A DNA stretch of 64,000 bases from Amoeboaphelidium protococcarum (Eukaryota > Aphelidiomycota > Aphelidea): positions 62,001 to 126,000 of the forward strand of contig JALECJ010000005.1 in the NCBI GenBank assembly GCA_023515745.1, read 5' to 3'. The notes beneath the pieces are model-generated. The model searched no databases and was not told the origin of the DNA. It worked only from the letters and a program-made list of their open reading frames with translations. Position numbers and translations under genes: made by a program. Shown here one piece after another: positions 34,025-46,236 of the stretch (the first letter of the stretch is position 1; each line of letters starts with the position of its first letter).

Positions 34025-34792
34025 ACCATAGCCAAACTGCTAGGGGGTCGCGTGTTGACCATAGCAGATCTGCTAGGGGTGCCTTTTTGGACACAACAAT
34101 GTTCCGACTCATTCGAAATAAACTTGTGCTGTTTAATTGAGATGTAATTGAGAGATATAAGTTACTTTGAGAACATTTAGACTTCTACTTAAGCAGAGTG
34201 GAACCATAGCCAAACTGCTAGGGGGTCGCGTGTTGACCATAGCAGATCTGCTAGGGGTGCCTTTTTGGACACAACAATGTTCCGACTCATTCGAAATAAA
34301 CTTGTGCTGTTTAATTGAGATGTAATTGAGTGATATAAGTTACTTTGAGAACATTTAGACTTCTATCTTAAGCAGAGTGGAACCATAGCCAAACTGCTAG
34401 GGGGTCGCGTGTTGACCATAGCAGATCTGCTAGGGGTGCCTTTTTGGACACAACAATGTTCCGACTCATTCGAAATAAACTTGTGCTGTTTAATTGAGAT
34501 GTAATTGAGTGATATAAGTTACTTTGAGAACATTTAGACTTCTATCTTAAGCAGAGTGGAACCATAGCCAAACTGCTAGGGGGTCGCGTGTTGACCATAG
34601 CAGATCTGCTAGGGGTGCCTTTTTGGACACAACAATGTTCCGACTCATTCGAAATAAACTTGTGCTGTTTAATTGAGATGTAATTGAGTGATATAAGTTA
34701 CTTTGAGAACATTTAGACTTCTATCTTAAGCAGAATAGAACCATAGCCAAACTGCTAGGGGGTCGCGTGTTGACCATAGCAGATCTGCTAGG
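34025..34792. repeat. right array, five copies of the same 178-179-bp direct repeat
   Basis: Cores start at 34025, 34203, 34382, 34561 and 34740, in the same orientation as the left array. The 178-bp spacing of the first unit comes from a single-base deletion (cttctacttaag versus cttctatcttaag). The last core is followed by gtgtgctgttctc, a variant also seen after the second left core. Confidence 0.93.
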
Positions 34793-35386
34793 TGTGCTGT
34801 TCTCAATTTAAAAGACGAAAGTGTCACTGAACTGAGGCTCTAGCTTGCTTCCGATGGACTATTTGACAGAGAATTTATTAGACAAATGCGCAACAATTGC
34901 TTTGGATTTGCCATCTTTCTTTTACATAGTAAAGCAGAACGTTGATTACCTTTATTAAGACTACAAGAAGCAATGCTCGCACGCAAAGGGGTGACCTACT
35001 TTAAGAGTAAATTTTCAGAGCTGCCTCCTAAATATTTTATGCATAAGCACCGTACAGGCTAGAATCTGGCGTTCAAAATCAGCACCGAAATTTCTCGTGG
35101 CTCTATATATTAAATACCAGCGGTTCTTACACGCGGAACGTAATAATGCGAAAAGCCATAGATGTTACACTGGATAGAAAATGATAGCCGTTTTTCTTTT
35201 GGAGACTTCCAGCCGTTGGAGATGATTATATCGCTTAGTTTTTTATATGGTTACAAAACCTCAATAAAACAGTAACGGTGAAGATGCTCTTGACGTTTAT
35301 ATAGTATGTGCTGTATTGCTTAAAAATTTTTTCCAATTAATTGAAGCGACTTACTTAATTTTAACAGTGTATTTAAATAGGATTTA
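34793..35386. other. possible gene remnant right of the repeat array
   Basis: Two overlapping plus-strand frames look protein-like: 34854-34994 (MDYLTENLLDKCATIALDLP, 46 codons) and one from 34974 through about 35430 (MLARKGVTYFKSKFSELPPK onward). They are out of frame where they meet, and the second runs into the antisense of the carnitine acyltransferase 3' end. This could be a decayed gene, a gene with an unseen intron, or chance in AT-rich sequence. Confidence 0.25.
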
Positions 35387-37729
35387 TCATGATTGATTAT
35401 CACCATCATTTTATGACATTAATGATTTGAACAATCTGACAAGCCTTTTCCCAGCCGGTCTAGAACTTCCTTTAGTACTACCGCCACCATCGACATCAGA
35501 CTACCTGTCGTAACTAACTCCCCATTCAATTTCGAAATCAATCAGACCAAGATCATCGCTCAGAACTCCAGTTGGTTCAGCAGTGTACAGATCTTAAGCA
35601 TTTGCTCTTTTTGGATATGCCAATGAGAGACCAATATTACGCGGAATTGAGTTTACCGAATGTATGCTCGATGCACGTTCAACTCTACCTAAAGAATCTT
35701 TGGACTTTGCTTTAGTCTGCGGTATGATATGATTATGAGAATCATCCTTCTCTTCACCCTTGGGCTTCAATGGACATATTGGCATTATGGTAGATTTAGC
35801 AGGTATTAAATCTCGGGCCTCTTGCTTCTCAAAGAGATCGTAAATATAATCCAAAGACTATTCCAGACAAGATTTAAACCATTTAACACGCATATTTTTA
35901 TAGTTATTGACAAAGTACTGACTTTGATGAGCAGTTGAAGACTCCAAAGTAGGCACCACATCACCCACAAGACCAGCAATATTAAACATGAAGCGATCCT
36001 CCCTTACCATATACGCTACACCGTAACCGTCAGGTACAACCTCTCCCCAGCCATATCCTTCAAAGTAATCTGATGGGATCTACGATGTAGATAATGTCCA
36101 GTGGCAGGATAGATTATACACAGGATCGAGAAAGAAGGCTGGCATAGCTTCGTTTTCTTTCAACGATAGTCGGAGACCAAGAAAATGGCGATCTATACCA
36201 TGGCCTAGTAGACAGTCCACCATGTACTTTGAATGAGTCTACACAGCGTCTCTAAACAACATAGCCTTCTTGGAGTAAGTGACATTGTTATCCGAAAAAG
36301 CCTGACAAAATTCAACGGATTCTGTGGAGACACTCCTGCAAGTCTCCGTTCGGCCCCATTAGAACTTTTTCATTCCAGCACTTTCATACGTGGCACAATT
36401 AGAGCTGTACATGAGGAAGTATGCATACTATATCGCCATCTATAAGAAGGAATCAGGTGACATGAGCAACTTCTTTACAAATCCCTTCCCGTATCTTTAA
36501 TAATTTAGTACTTGGACATCATGCTCTTGGACGTGCTTCTTCAAACACTGCACAGAGTCTTCGACAGCTTTAGATAGCTCAGGAGGACATTATATATTCA
36601 ATGGAGACACGGATGGAAGTTTAACACCATCAGACGTTTAAAGTGGCTATTTAATGTACGTAAGAGACTACTGACAGATGTAGTCACACAGTCTTGCGGG
36701 AGTGGTAGCATCAAACATACTGTGTTCACCCAGAAACCCAGCTCTACCATTGCCAAATACAATGAACTACAAACTCTTATCAAACCATCTATTGACCCCA
36801 TAATTATGCCAACACAAGTGTGAAAGCTCCACTCTATCAACAGGCCAACTATCCATATCCAAACATATAAAAAATGAGCAACTCTACAGCTTTCTAATCT
36901 CGCCTCGATTCTAAGCCATCAGAATCTGATAATTCTTGGTCCACTCATCGCGGTGGCCTGAACTTAAAGCTCCCACTGAAGATGACTGAGATGAATTACC
37001 ATTTAATATTATCGATGTTAGGACTTGAGCAAATTGCTCTGGCTGATAAACAGATCCGTTAGCATTAACTTCATCAACTATGAAATATTAACCGTGGTAG
37101 GCCACAGCAAAATATCTGTGCTACTTGGGATCGAATACCTCCACATAATCTTAACCTTCATTGGGGATGCGACAGGCATTATACAAATAATGATATTAAA
37201 CCATAGACAGAGGATAAGTCTTCACCATTTCAGGAGGGAGCGACTGGTCAATGATCATCTACTTGAACTTGACAGCATGGTAACAAATCAATGAAGCTCT
37301 GGTCAAAGGGTCGAAAGCATTATAATCAAACACAAAGAAGAAGGACACATTCAGAACCACAGACTCCCGATACTTGAGATATGAGTACATGTTCCACCAG
37401 TCAATCAACCAACTGGGCCGAGTCGGTCGATCATTATCATCTGCAGAACGACTCGGCAAAACTTCAATATCTCTACCATCGGGAGTATAATAGGAATACT
37501 CAATCTACCAATCAGTAATCTATGCAGCCTGCTTCTACCGTTCCTCCAATCTACCTTAGAGGATAGAGGCAATATTGCTCTGCAAAAAGTCTGTGGCCAC
37601 CTGCTGAACTCGATCATACTCTTTCCCACTCAAGAATGGCTTCACAGTCTTCAAGTACTTGGCAATAGTCTGATCCAATGGTGGAACAGGTAATTGAGGC
37701 AGAGTACTATCATAGTGGAAAGTTGACAT
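35387..37729 (-). CDS. carnitine O-acyltransferase (acetyltransferase type)
   Basis: Single-exon 780-aa enzyme that moves acetyl groups between CoA and carnitine. Matches in order: STLPQLPVPPLDQTIAKYLK at the N-terminus; WLIDWWNMYSYLKYR; the catalytic His in GFLGEHSMFDATTPARLCD; LGHGIDRHFLGLR; and LSTSQIPSDYFEGYGWGEVV with PDGYGVAYM. About 120 residues past the usual end form a polar tail without a recognisable peroxisomal SKL-type signal. The N-terminus has no obvious mitochondrial presequence. It could be the cytosolic or outer-membrane-associated form, like yeast Yat1/Yat2. TAA/TAG encode Gln throughout. Confidence 0.9.
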
Positions 37730-38299
37730 TTTATAATCTTTAGTATTACACCTAGACTGTTAAGGATGAGCTGATTATTTAGCGTAAAGTTTCTCTAACC
37801 GTCAAGAAGAAGAAAAGAAACAGAACGCTGCGTGTTTCACTTAAACTGTATCGTTCATGCAGAAAGCATCACTAGACTTACTAAGTGTAGTGTAGATTGC
37901 TGGAAGGTTTATATCATATGAGTGAGTTAAATGGAACGAAATCCCAGCTTTTAAACGACGGAAGCTGAGAAATCGTATTAACCTCGGTGATTACTTTGAA
38001 TAAAGCAATGAGATTCTTTGTATAGAAACATACGGTTAGAAGCAGACAACATATTTCCAGACTGTCTGAAACCAATTGATAAAATCTTCATTTAATCCAA
38101 GCTGCCCTTTGACGTGTAAAGTGTGGCTTAAAACGTTTCAGCATACAGTACGCGTTCAATTTCCTGTTTCACTTCGCCTCTCTGTTTTATCGTTTCTCTC
38201 TCACTGTCCCAAAGCGGAAAATGCGTTTCTCCTCTTCTTTATTGCACCGTCTTGTATTGCACTTACGCCGTTATACATAGCTAAAAATACCTCTCTGTC
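37730..38299. other. divergent intergenic region
   Basis: About 570 bp between the starts of carnitine acyltransferase (-) and SMC5 (+). A plus-strand ORF at 38076-38399 overlaps the SMC5 start in another frame and is a shadow. Nothing else is seen. Confidence 0.45.
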
Positions 38300-41200
38300 A
38301 TGTCTACGCTGGTGGAGCCTGTTAATAGTGGCATGGATGTTGTTGCACCTCCTGCTCCTGAGTAGTAGGTTTAGTAGAATTTCCTCCCTGGTGCTATAAA
38401 GAAGATTTATTTAAAAGACTTTCTGACATACTCTAAGCTGAGTGTGGACATGGGTCCTAAATTCAATTTTATCATTGGAGCGAATGGTACCGGAAAATCT
38501 TCTATTGTATGTGCTATATGCCTCGGTCTTGGATGTAGTCCTGATACGTTGAAGAGAGCGTCAAAGCTGAAAGATTTTGTGCGTCACGGACAGGATGAAG
38601 CTGTCATTAAGCTAACATTGCAAGGTAGAGATGGCGATGATGTAGTAATTAAGCGCAAGTTTAAGGCTGATAGAGTGAGAAATATCAACAACACTACTTG
38701 GTTCCTAAACTAGAAGGCTGTTGATGAAGATGTTATTCTGAAGACCGTTGCGGATCTTGACATTAATCTGGATAATTTGTGTAATTTCTTGCCTTAAGAG
38801 CGTGTTGCTTCATTCGCCCAAATGTCTGCCAATAAGTTGATGGTGGAAACTATGCGCACTGTTGGTGGTTAGGCTATGGTTGATCAGTATGATAGACTCT
38901 GTAGTTAGAAGGAGGTTGAGCAGGGACTAGCGCAAACTCTTTAGATTGAGTAAGATTAACTGACTGACCATATTTAGAGAAACAGAGAGATGGAGGCTGA
39001 GGTTGAGCGTTACAAGGAGCATGAGAGGATCAAGCGCACGATTTCAATGTTGGAGAAGAAGCGTCCTTGGATTGAATATAATCATGCTAGAGAATAATTC
39101 TTGGAAGCTAAAGAGCGTAAGAAGGAGTTGAGTGAGTAGATCAAGTAGATGAAAGAGTTGAATGCTCCACTTGTTCGTAAGCTGAGAGATTGCTAGAACA
39201 ATATTGAAGTTGGCAATGCAGATCTGGCTGAAATTGATGCCATTCTAAAGCAGTTGACCAAAGGTGAGACGCAATTGAAGAAGAAGGTGAAGGAAGCTAC
39301 CAAGGAGGTTTCCGAGACCAGAGAAGATTTGGAGAATGTTGAAAATTAAATCTAGGCTCACAAGAAGGATTTGAGAAAAGCCAAGAAGGAGTTGTAGCAT
39401 ATAGAGAAGTAGCTGTTGAGATGTAAAGATGAGAGATCCGCCGAAGAGCTAACTTCAAAGTTCAAGGAGGCTCAGAAGAATTACAGAAATGCCAAGGTGG
39501 CCTGTGATGATTCAGAGAATGCACTTAATGGTGCCAAGTAAGAGTTAGGTGCGATGCATGCGCGTTAATCAATGTACAAGAATAAGATCAATACTATGGA
39601 GAATGAAAAATTGAAGAAAATGGAAAACTTGCGTACCTGGTCTCCCGATACTCATAAGGCTTGTGAGTGGCTCAAGAATAACCGTCACCTTTTCAAGAAG
39701 CTTGTCTATGATCCTGTTCTACTGGAAGTGTCCATTAACGATCCGCGCTATGTCAACATTTGTGAGAGTCTAGTTAGATAGTAGACGCAGTTGATGTTTG
39801 TCTGTCAATGCCAATCTGATTACGATTTGCTGATGTCTGAGCTGAATGACAAGTAAGGTTTGCGTGTTAATGCATGTCAATTTGAGGGAAAAGCATTGTC
39901 TCAGTATCAGAGTAGTTGCGATATTTCAGAGATTTAGAATGCTGGACTAGACTGCTTTGCATTACAGTAGTTTAAAGGACCGGAACCGGTATTGGTTGCA
40001 TTGTGTGAGCTTACTAGACTGCATAATATTCCCATTGGTCTAGGCGAGAGAATTGATGAGGAGAAAGCTCATCGCCTGGGATTATCATTTTACATTGTAG
40101 GTAACACCAGGTACAATTGGACCACGTCAAAGTATGGTGCTAGATAAAAGACTTTGAAGACATCTTCTGTTAGTCATGCAAGGAACTTTAACAAAGCCAC
40201 TGTCGATGAGGACTTGCTGCGTTAGTGTAAGGATGAATTGAACTCTATCATCAGCAAAATCAGGGAGCATGAGACTGCGATGGCTGAATTTGTCAAGGAT
40301 TTTGAAATGAAGAAGGAGGAATTGAGTGCTCAATCTGTAATCCGCGATAAGTTGGCTGAAAAGCGCCGTATTCTTGCAAAAAATGCCAATCTTAAATCTT
40401 CTCTCACCACTACCAAGCTTGCTGTACAGTAGCGCATTGAAGAACTCAACAGTCGGCCGTCTGATGACGAGTTGAAGCAGGAGTTGACTGCTGTTTACCA
40501 CAATGCATTGAAGAAGAAGCTGGCGATTGTCAAGTCGTTGAAGGAGAACATCTAACAGTGGTAGGATCATATTGAGGTTCGCACGTAGATTTGCTTTAAG
40601 TTGTGGCAGTCTATGTTGTTAAAAGACTAGTTGGAGAAAGAGTAGAAGAGTGGCAGCACTGAGTTGGCAGAGGCTTTAAAAAGATCAGCAGAGATGGTGG
40701 ATGAGGTGCAGTAGAAAAAGACCGCCGCGCAAGCTCTTTTGAACGCTGCACGTCGTTTGGGAGATCCTTCGGACGAGGAGTAGTAGTTTTTCACCACTTT
40801 ACCTGATGACTTGATCGAGTTGGATACTATGTTGGCTGATGAGCGTGTGAAGGCAGAACTAAATGCTGATACCGATCCTGTGATTGTGGAAATGTATGAG
40901 AATCGTGAGAAGAGAATTAAAGAATTGACTGGCAAGGTTGATCAGCATAGATAGCAGTTGATGGCTTTGAACGATGAAATGAAGTTGTTGAGAGAGACCT
41001 GGGAGCCGGCTATTGATTAATGTATTGAAGGTATTAGTCAAAGATTTTCGAGATATTTTATGAAGTTGGGATGCGCCGGAGAAGTTTAATTGAGAAAGGG
41101 AGATTAGTTTGCCAATTGGGGTGTTGAGATCTTGGTAAAGTTTCGTGACGCTGAACAGTTGGTTGCTTTGAATTCTCACCGTTAGTCTGGAGGTGAGCGT

Positions 41201-41473
41201 GCTGTTTCCACTATAATGTACCTGATATCTCTATAATGTTTTTCCAAGTCTCCGTTCCGTGTGGTGGATGAAATCAATCAAGGAATGGATCCTCGTAATG
41301 AGAGATTGGTGCATGCTCAACTGGTCGACACTGTATGTAATGAAGGTCAGAGTCAGTACTTTCTGATCACACCAAAGTTACTTCCAGACTTGCAGTATCA
41401 CGCTGGAATGAAGATTCATGTCATTTTTAATGCGGTAGATCTTCCTGAAGATAAGAAATGTTTCATTGATTGA
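38300..41473 (+). CDS. SMC5: SMC5, structural maintenance of chromosomes protein 5
   Basis: Single-exon 1057-aa ATPase of the Smc5/6 DNA repair complex. Walker [21 protein letters not shown] (about residue 55), then [16 protein letters not shown], which is diagnostic of SMC5; the Q is a TAA codon at 38795-38797. Two long coiled-coil arms flank a hinge around residues 420-590. The signature [19 protein letters not shown] (about 960) and Walker [19 protein letters not shown] (about 985) close the head. It is the best single gene for proving the genetic code because it is long, conserved and full of TAR codons. Confidence 0.97.
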
Positions 41474-41752
41474 TCGATTGATTGTTTGACTGATTCTGGA
41501 CTGTGCGATAGTGTTAGCCTTTAATTGCATTTTATACTTTATGAGTTGTGTTTACTATGATTAATAATAAAAAGCCTGTGTGAATTGCTTTAATATTTAT
41601 CGATAACTGACGGTCTCTGCGGCCATAATAATTTATTGTGATTGTGATCTATTTTTAGACATGTTGTTATTAAGTCATCATGCTTTTAATAAGTATCTTA
41701 CTATCACTTCTTTTCTAGGTTAATTGGCTATTTGATTTTATCGTGTGCATAA

Positions 41753-43816
41753 ATGAATAGAATCTAAGCTTTATTGTGGATAGCCTCAATCTCAATTTAG
41801 GCAACTGCGCAAGTGTTTTACTAATCTGCTCTAGGCGCATTACCTTGGAGAAGCCTCGGTCTTGGCGACGTGTATTTGGGTGATTTTGTTGTGAATGGTG
41901 CTGATGGATACATAAGTGGAGCGGCTGAGGGGCCCATTTTTAATTAGCCGGCATATGGCTTTTTGGATGCAGTATTGATCAAGATAAATGTGCTCAATGG
42001 TTCAGTGCTGTGGGTCAGGAAATTTGGCGGGTCTGGTGATGATCTTGGCGCTGTTGGTAGATTTTACGATTAAACGCATTATCTCTAGTAAGGACTGGCC
42101 TATATTCCGGGTAGTGATCTTATCGCTATGCTATTCTCATTCTAATCTCTTCAAGTATTGGGAGTAAACAAAAGGGGTGATACTGGAGATAGTGGTATCG
42201 TTATTTACTCTTCAAATGGCACCTTAATGAAGGCCTTAGGTAACTTCCCAATGCACAACAGTGGTGTATATTTAAAATCATTCCATACTGATCTAATTTA
42301 TGATCAACAGAGGTAGAGTCTTTTAATGTCGTACATTTAGTATTATGTCAATGATTCTATTGGATATGGTCACTTGATCAAAGTTTCGCCTTTCAATTAC
42401 TCGGTTGAGCTTAAGACAAATTCTTCTATGGAGTTTAGAACTCTTCTGATGGTTAAGGATACTTTATTTATTGGTGGTCACTATGCCGATTTTAATCGGA
42501 ATCTGTCGAACATATCTTTCGTTGGATTTGATATCTCGAACATGACATAGCTTTACTCATCGATTGCCAGCTCAAGTACACGCGATTAAGTATCTAGAAT
42601 CATATACAATTCCAAAATGGATGTTATCATGTTCTCTGGAATTGGAAGATCTCCAGAAATTCCATCCATATAGAGCCCCAGCGTCGGCGCGTTCATCCTG
42701 GGTAGATGGAATTATAAAAATAACCAAATCTCTATTGTGGCTAGAGTTGGGGTTAATCAACAGTATCTAACTGACGTATCGACAGGTGTTTACTGGAATG
42801 AGACGCTAGATTAGTATTACGTGTATGGATTTACTGCGCAATCTGACTAGGCATCTACCAACGTTACAAGTCTACTGATTGTCTACTCTGCGAACTTAAC
42901 TCAGCCAAAATTGGTGTTCATAACTGAATTTCCATTCTCCTACGTTGCCAGCATCAAGTATCCGTATGTGCTCATTTCATCTGCTGGTCTCCCTGTTCCT
43001 CAACTTGGCGTTGGTCCACACATTTGGCAATTACACAATGATTCTGCTATAGCGACTCAAGTCCTATCATCTACTACATCAACAACGACCTCCTCTACTA
43101 TTAGGACTTCAACTTCGACTACGACAAGTAGCTAGTTTTTTACATCAACGTAGCTTAGTACTACAGTGACAATAACTAGCACTACCTGGTAAGTGACCTC
43201 TAGCGTGGCTACAACATCAGCTGTGCATACTTCTCCAAGTGTAACATCATAGCTGGTCACTAATAGCTCTTCAAGTTTATTGGCATTAACAACTTCAAGC
43301 TCTACCGCGAATCTACTGATGTAAAACTCGACTTCCAGAGTTGTGTCATCATCTACATCTACTCTAATGGGTTTGGTAACAAGCACTACCTCCAACAAAA
43401 CGGATACTTCTACACTAACTTCAGCTTCTCTGCTCTAGACGACGAAACCACTCACTACCACTTAATCTACTACTGATCGACTGTCATTGGTGTTCTTCAA
43501 TTCCGTCAGTGATCTTCGTCCTGGGTACTCAAGTCCGTCGAGTACCACCTCAGATTTTAAAGATGTCGTTGATTAATCTCAAGCGAATTAAGTATCTGGA
43601 AGCCTGATCTAGATTATTGCTGGTGCCATTGCCGCTTTTGTGTTTATATGCACAATTGCGGTGTTATTTATGGTTCATAAACGGCGTCGTCAAATGCATG
43701 CGTAGAAAGTGTTAATGCAATAGTAGACCTCGCACACTTTTATGCAGGTAGTTCACCAAACCATCCCTATCTACTAGACAACAGTCACTCCGGCATAATA
43801 GTAAGGTAGATAATGA
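41753..43816 (+). CDS. mucin-like type I surface protein A
   Basis: Single-exon 687-aa predicted glycoprotein. Signal peptide MNRIQALLWIASISIQATAQ, then a ~400-residue ectodomain with motifs like VLWVRKFGGSGDDLG that recall beta-propeller (SBBP-like) repeats, plus N-glycosylation sites. A Ser/Thr-rich stalk (about residues 438-590) leads to one transmembrane helix (LIQIIAGAIAAFVFICTIAV, about 617-640) and a basic, Gln-rich cytosolic tail with HKRRRQ. It is followed in tandem by a related gene with the same layout. A role in adhesion or host contact is inference. No protein family could be named with certainty. Confidence 0.75.
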
Positions 43817-44016
43817 TGGCAAGTTGTGTAAAAATGAACTCAATGATGAAATTAGTATTGGTGATGATGAGTGTTATGACTTGTGTTCTAAAAATAGATT
43901 TCGATTCAACAACGGAATATTCCCCTTCCTTTTGTCGTCATCTTAAGTGTGAATGACTGACTTGACTATTTGAATCACAACTCATTTGGCTTATTGATCA
44001 ATAGACATTGAAAATT

Positions 44017-45989
44017 ATGAGGTTAGCCGCATTATTAAGTCTAATGCGCGTGGTGTTGTCGCTCAATTACACGTAGATCACATACTGCAATTTGGGAAAT
44101 GTGAATGTCGGTGAGATGGTTGTTGATCCTTTCGATAATAATATTGCTTATATTGCTGGTGAAAGCGATGGCTCTTGCTTAAATCAAATAAGTTATGGAG
44201 GTTTGGATGCTTTGTTGATCAAGGTTGATTTGCGCAATGCTAATGTATATTGGGCGAAGCAATTTGGCGGGCCTGGTAGGGATTACGGGCCTATCGTCAG
44301 GCGTCAAGTGCTGAATAATTTCTATCAGCGAGGTCTTGCCATGATTAAAGATTAGAATCAAATTGCAATGGCTTTCTCCTTTACGTCCAGTCAGGTTGAG
44401 TCAGTCGTTAAGAGGCCCGGTATTATAGTTGATTCTGCCATTGCCCTCTTCTCGCGTAATGGCTTTTTGGTCAAGATGATTAGCGACCTGCCTTGTGTAG
44501 GCTTTGAGTGGTGTTACAATGTTACCAGCGTTTACACTACGCTGTTAATGTATGATGATAAAGCAAAGGTGCTTCTAACCACTTACTCCTCCTTCTACGA
44601 ACAGGTCAGTATGTCGTCCTCTATGGCTGTGATCAATCCAGTAAACTCCTCGATTAAAGTCTTCACCTCCGTGAATGATGGTAATTTGCGTCAAATTCTT
44701 TTTACTTCATAGAATGATATGCTACTGGTTGGGTAGAAGAAAAGACCGGACAGGCTTTATTTTCAGTAGTTGCACTTTAGTAACTACTCTGTTATGGGAC
44801 CTTCGCGCGATTTTGAATAATCATGTGGCGGTTCAGACGCTGCTCTAGGGTCAATCTTGAATGAACAAGATAAGAGTGTCATATTCGCTGGTATATCTGT
44901 CTCAGATTCATTAGCAATTAATGGTGGCTCCGGTTCATTCATTATTGGGCGATGGTTCTACCAGAATTCTACTGTTTAAATTTTGACTCGATTCGCCTCC
45001 AATTAAAGTGCTGAATATATAACATGGTAAGATTCTGCATCATATGGCTTATACTACAACGAGTTATAAGAACTTTATTATGTCTATGGTTATCTGTCAA
45101 TGTCTACAGAGTACGGTAGAAAGACTCAAGCTGCTGTGTTGACATATTCAAAAAATTATACGCTGCTGGACTCTTACATCAACTAGGATTTCAATTTTTC
45201 GGTAGTGGCTAGCTCGCAATGGCCATTCCTTTTGGTGTCTGGGTAAGAGTATCTACCAGACGCGTAATAATCTGGGCCCGTGATTATTAAGTTGCCCGAT
45301 CCATAGCCGATTTAGTCGCCAACTACCTCTGTCGTCACATCTTAGAGGACTACCACCACTACAGCATCAACGTCTACATTTACAACCATAATAGGTACTA
45401 AAAATGGCATAACTAGTAGTTCTTCTATCGCAGAATATACAGCGACTACTTAAGTCTCCGTTGCAGCCAGTCTAGTATAAACACCTGCGGGCAATGCAAC
45501 GCTCAGTCTCCTTAATAATAGCAGTACTTATGTCGCGTTGATTAACTCTGTCAGTTCTCTTTCTAAAACTGCTGAGTTAGCAACTACTAACTTATTGCAG
45601 TCTATTATAAACAATCTACACCTAGTAGCCTTGTATCTTCTGGATAAACTGTCTAATTTAATGTTGGTACTGTTCTTTAAAGTAGTTACTAACACTCAAC
45701 GTTAAGCTCGTCAGATCGCTTGTTAAACGTGGATGCACCAGGCGCTGCTTCTGCTAACTTGGTGTTAATTTACGTGATTGCAGGCTCATTCGCTTTCCTC
45801 GCTGTGGTTATTACTGCGACAGTATGCGTCTTGTTAAAGAGAAGGCACAACAAGTTGAAGTAGGCTCGTTGGTAGTAGCAATACGCCGCGCAGTCTTAAA
45901 ACACCAGCATGACATCAATGGCGATGACAATTCCTCTCAATCTTAACACAACCTCCGGGCCATCTTACTCTATTTACTAAAATTAATGA
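44017..45989 (+). CDS. mucin-like type I surface protein B, tandem paralogue of A
   Basis: Predicted 631-aa protein with the same architecture as its upstream neighbour: signal peptide MRLAALLSLMRVVLS, ectodomain with YWAKQFGGPGRDYG aligning to KFGGSGDDLG of protein A, Ser/Thr-rich stalk, one transmembrane helix (SFAFLAVVITATVCVLL) and a tail starting KRRHNKLKQ. One intron (45524-45600, GTACTT...TACTAACTTATTGCAG) is required: it joins the stalk frame to the transmembrane frame in phase 1 and carries a textbook branch-point TACTAAC. Without it the frame would end before the membrane helix. Its acceptor is CAG, unlike the usual TAG in this window. Confidence 0.72.
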
Positions 45990-46236
45990 TGGGATTTACA
46001 GTGATAATAAACGCGCGTGGTATTTCTTACATTCATATACTTTACTTACTATACTTACACTTTATGACACCTCTCTTCACTGCTCAATGCACAGCGCCAA
46101 AGTTGAAACAACGTCGGCATGATCCATGGGTGGACAGGTCATCACTTCGGCTCACTTGATCGATTTTGATGCCTTGATCACTCTCTGCGCTCTTTGTAGA
46201 TATCATAGTAAATACACTTCATTATAAGTCGGAGGT

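Noticed and set aside
30492-34792. CRISPR-like interpretation of the repeats
   Set aside because: Spacers are near-identical rather than unique, units are 179 bp, and the genome is eukaryotic.
30492-34792. LTR retrotransposon interpretation
   Set aside because: The arrays are multi-copy short direct repeats, not single long terminal repeats, and no reverse transcriptase, integrase or protease motif is present in the enclosed gene.
38076-38399. 107-codon plus-strand ORF upstream of and overlapping SMC5
   Set aside because: It overlaps the SMC5 start in another frame and has a composition expected from pyrimidine-rich leader sequence.
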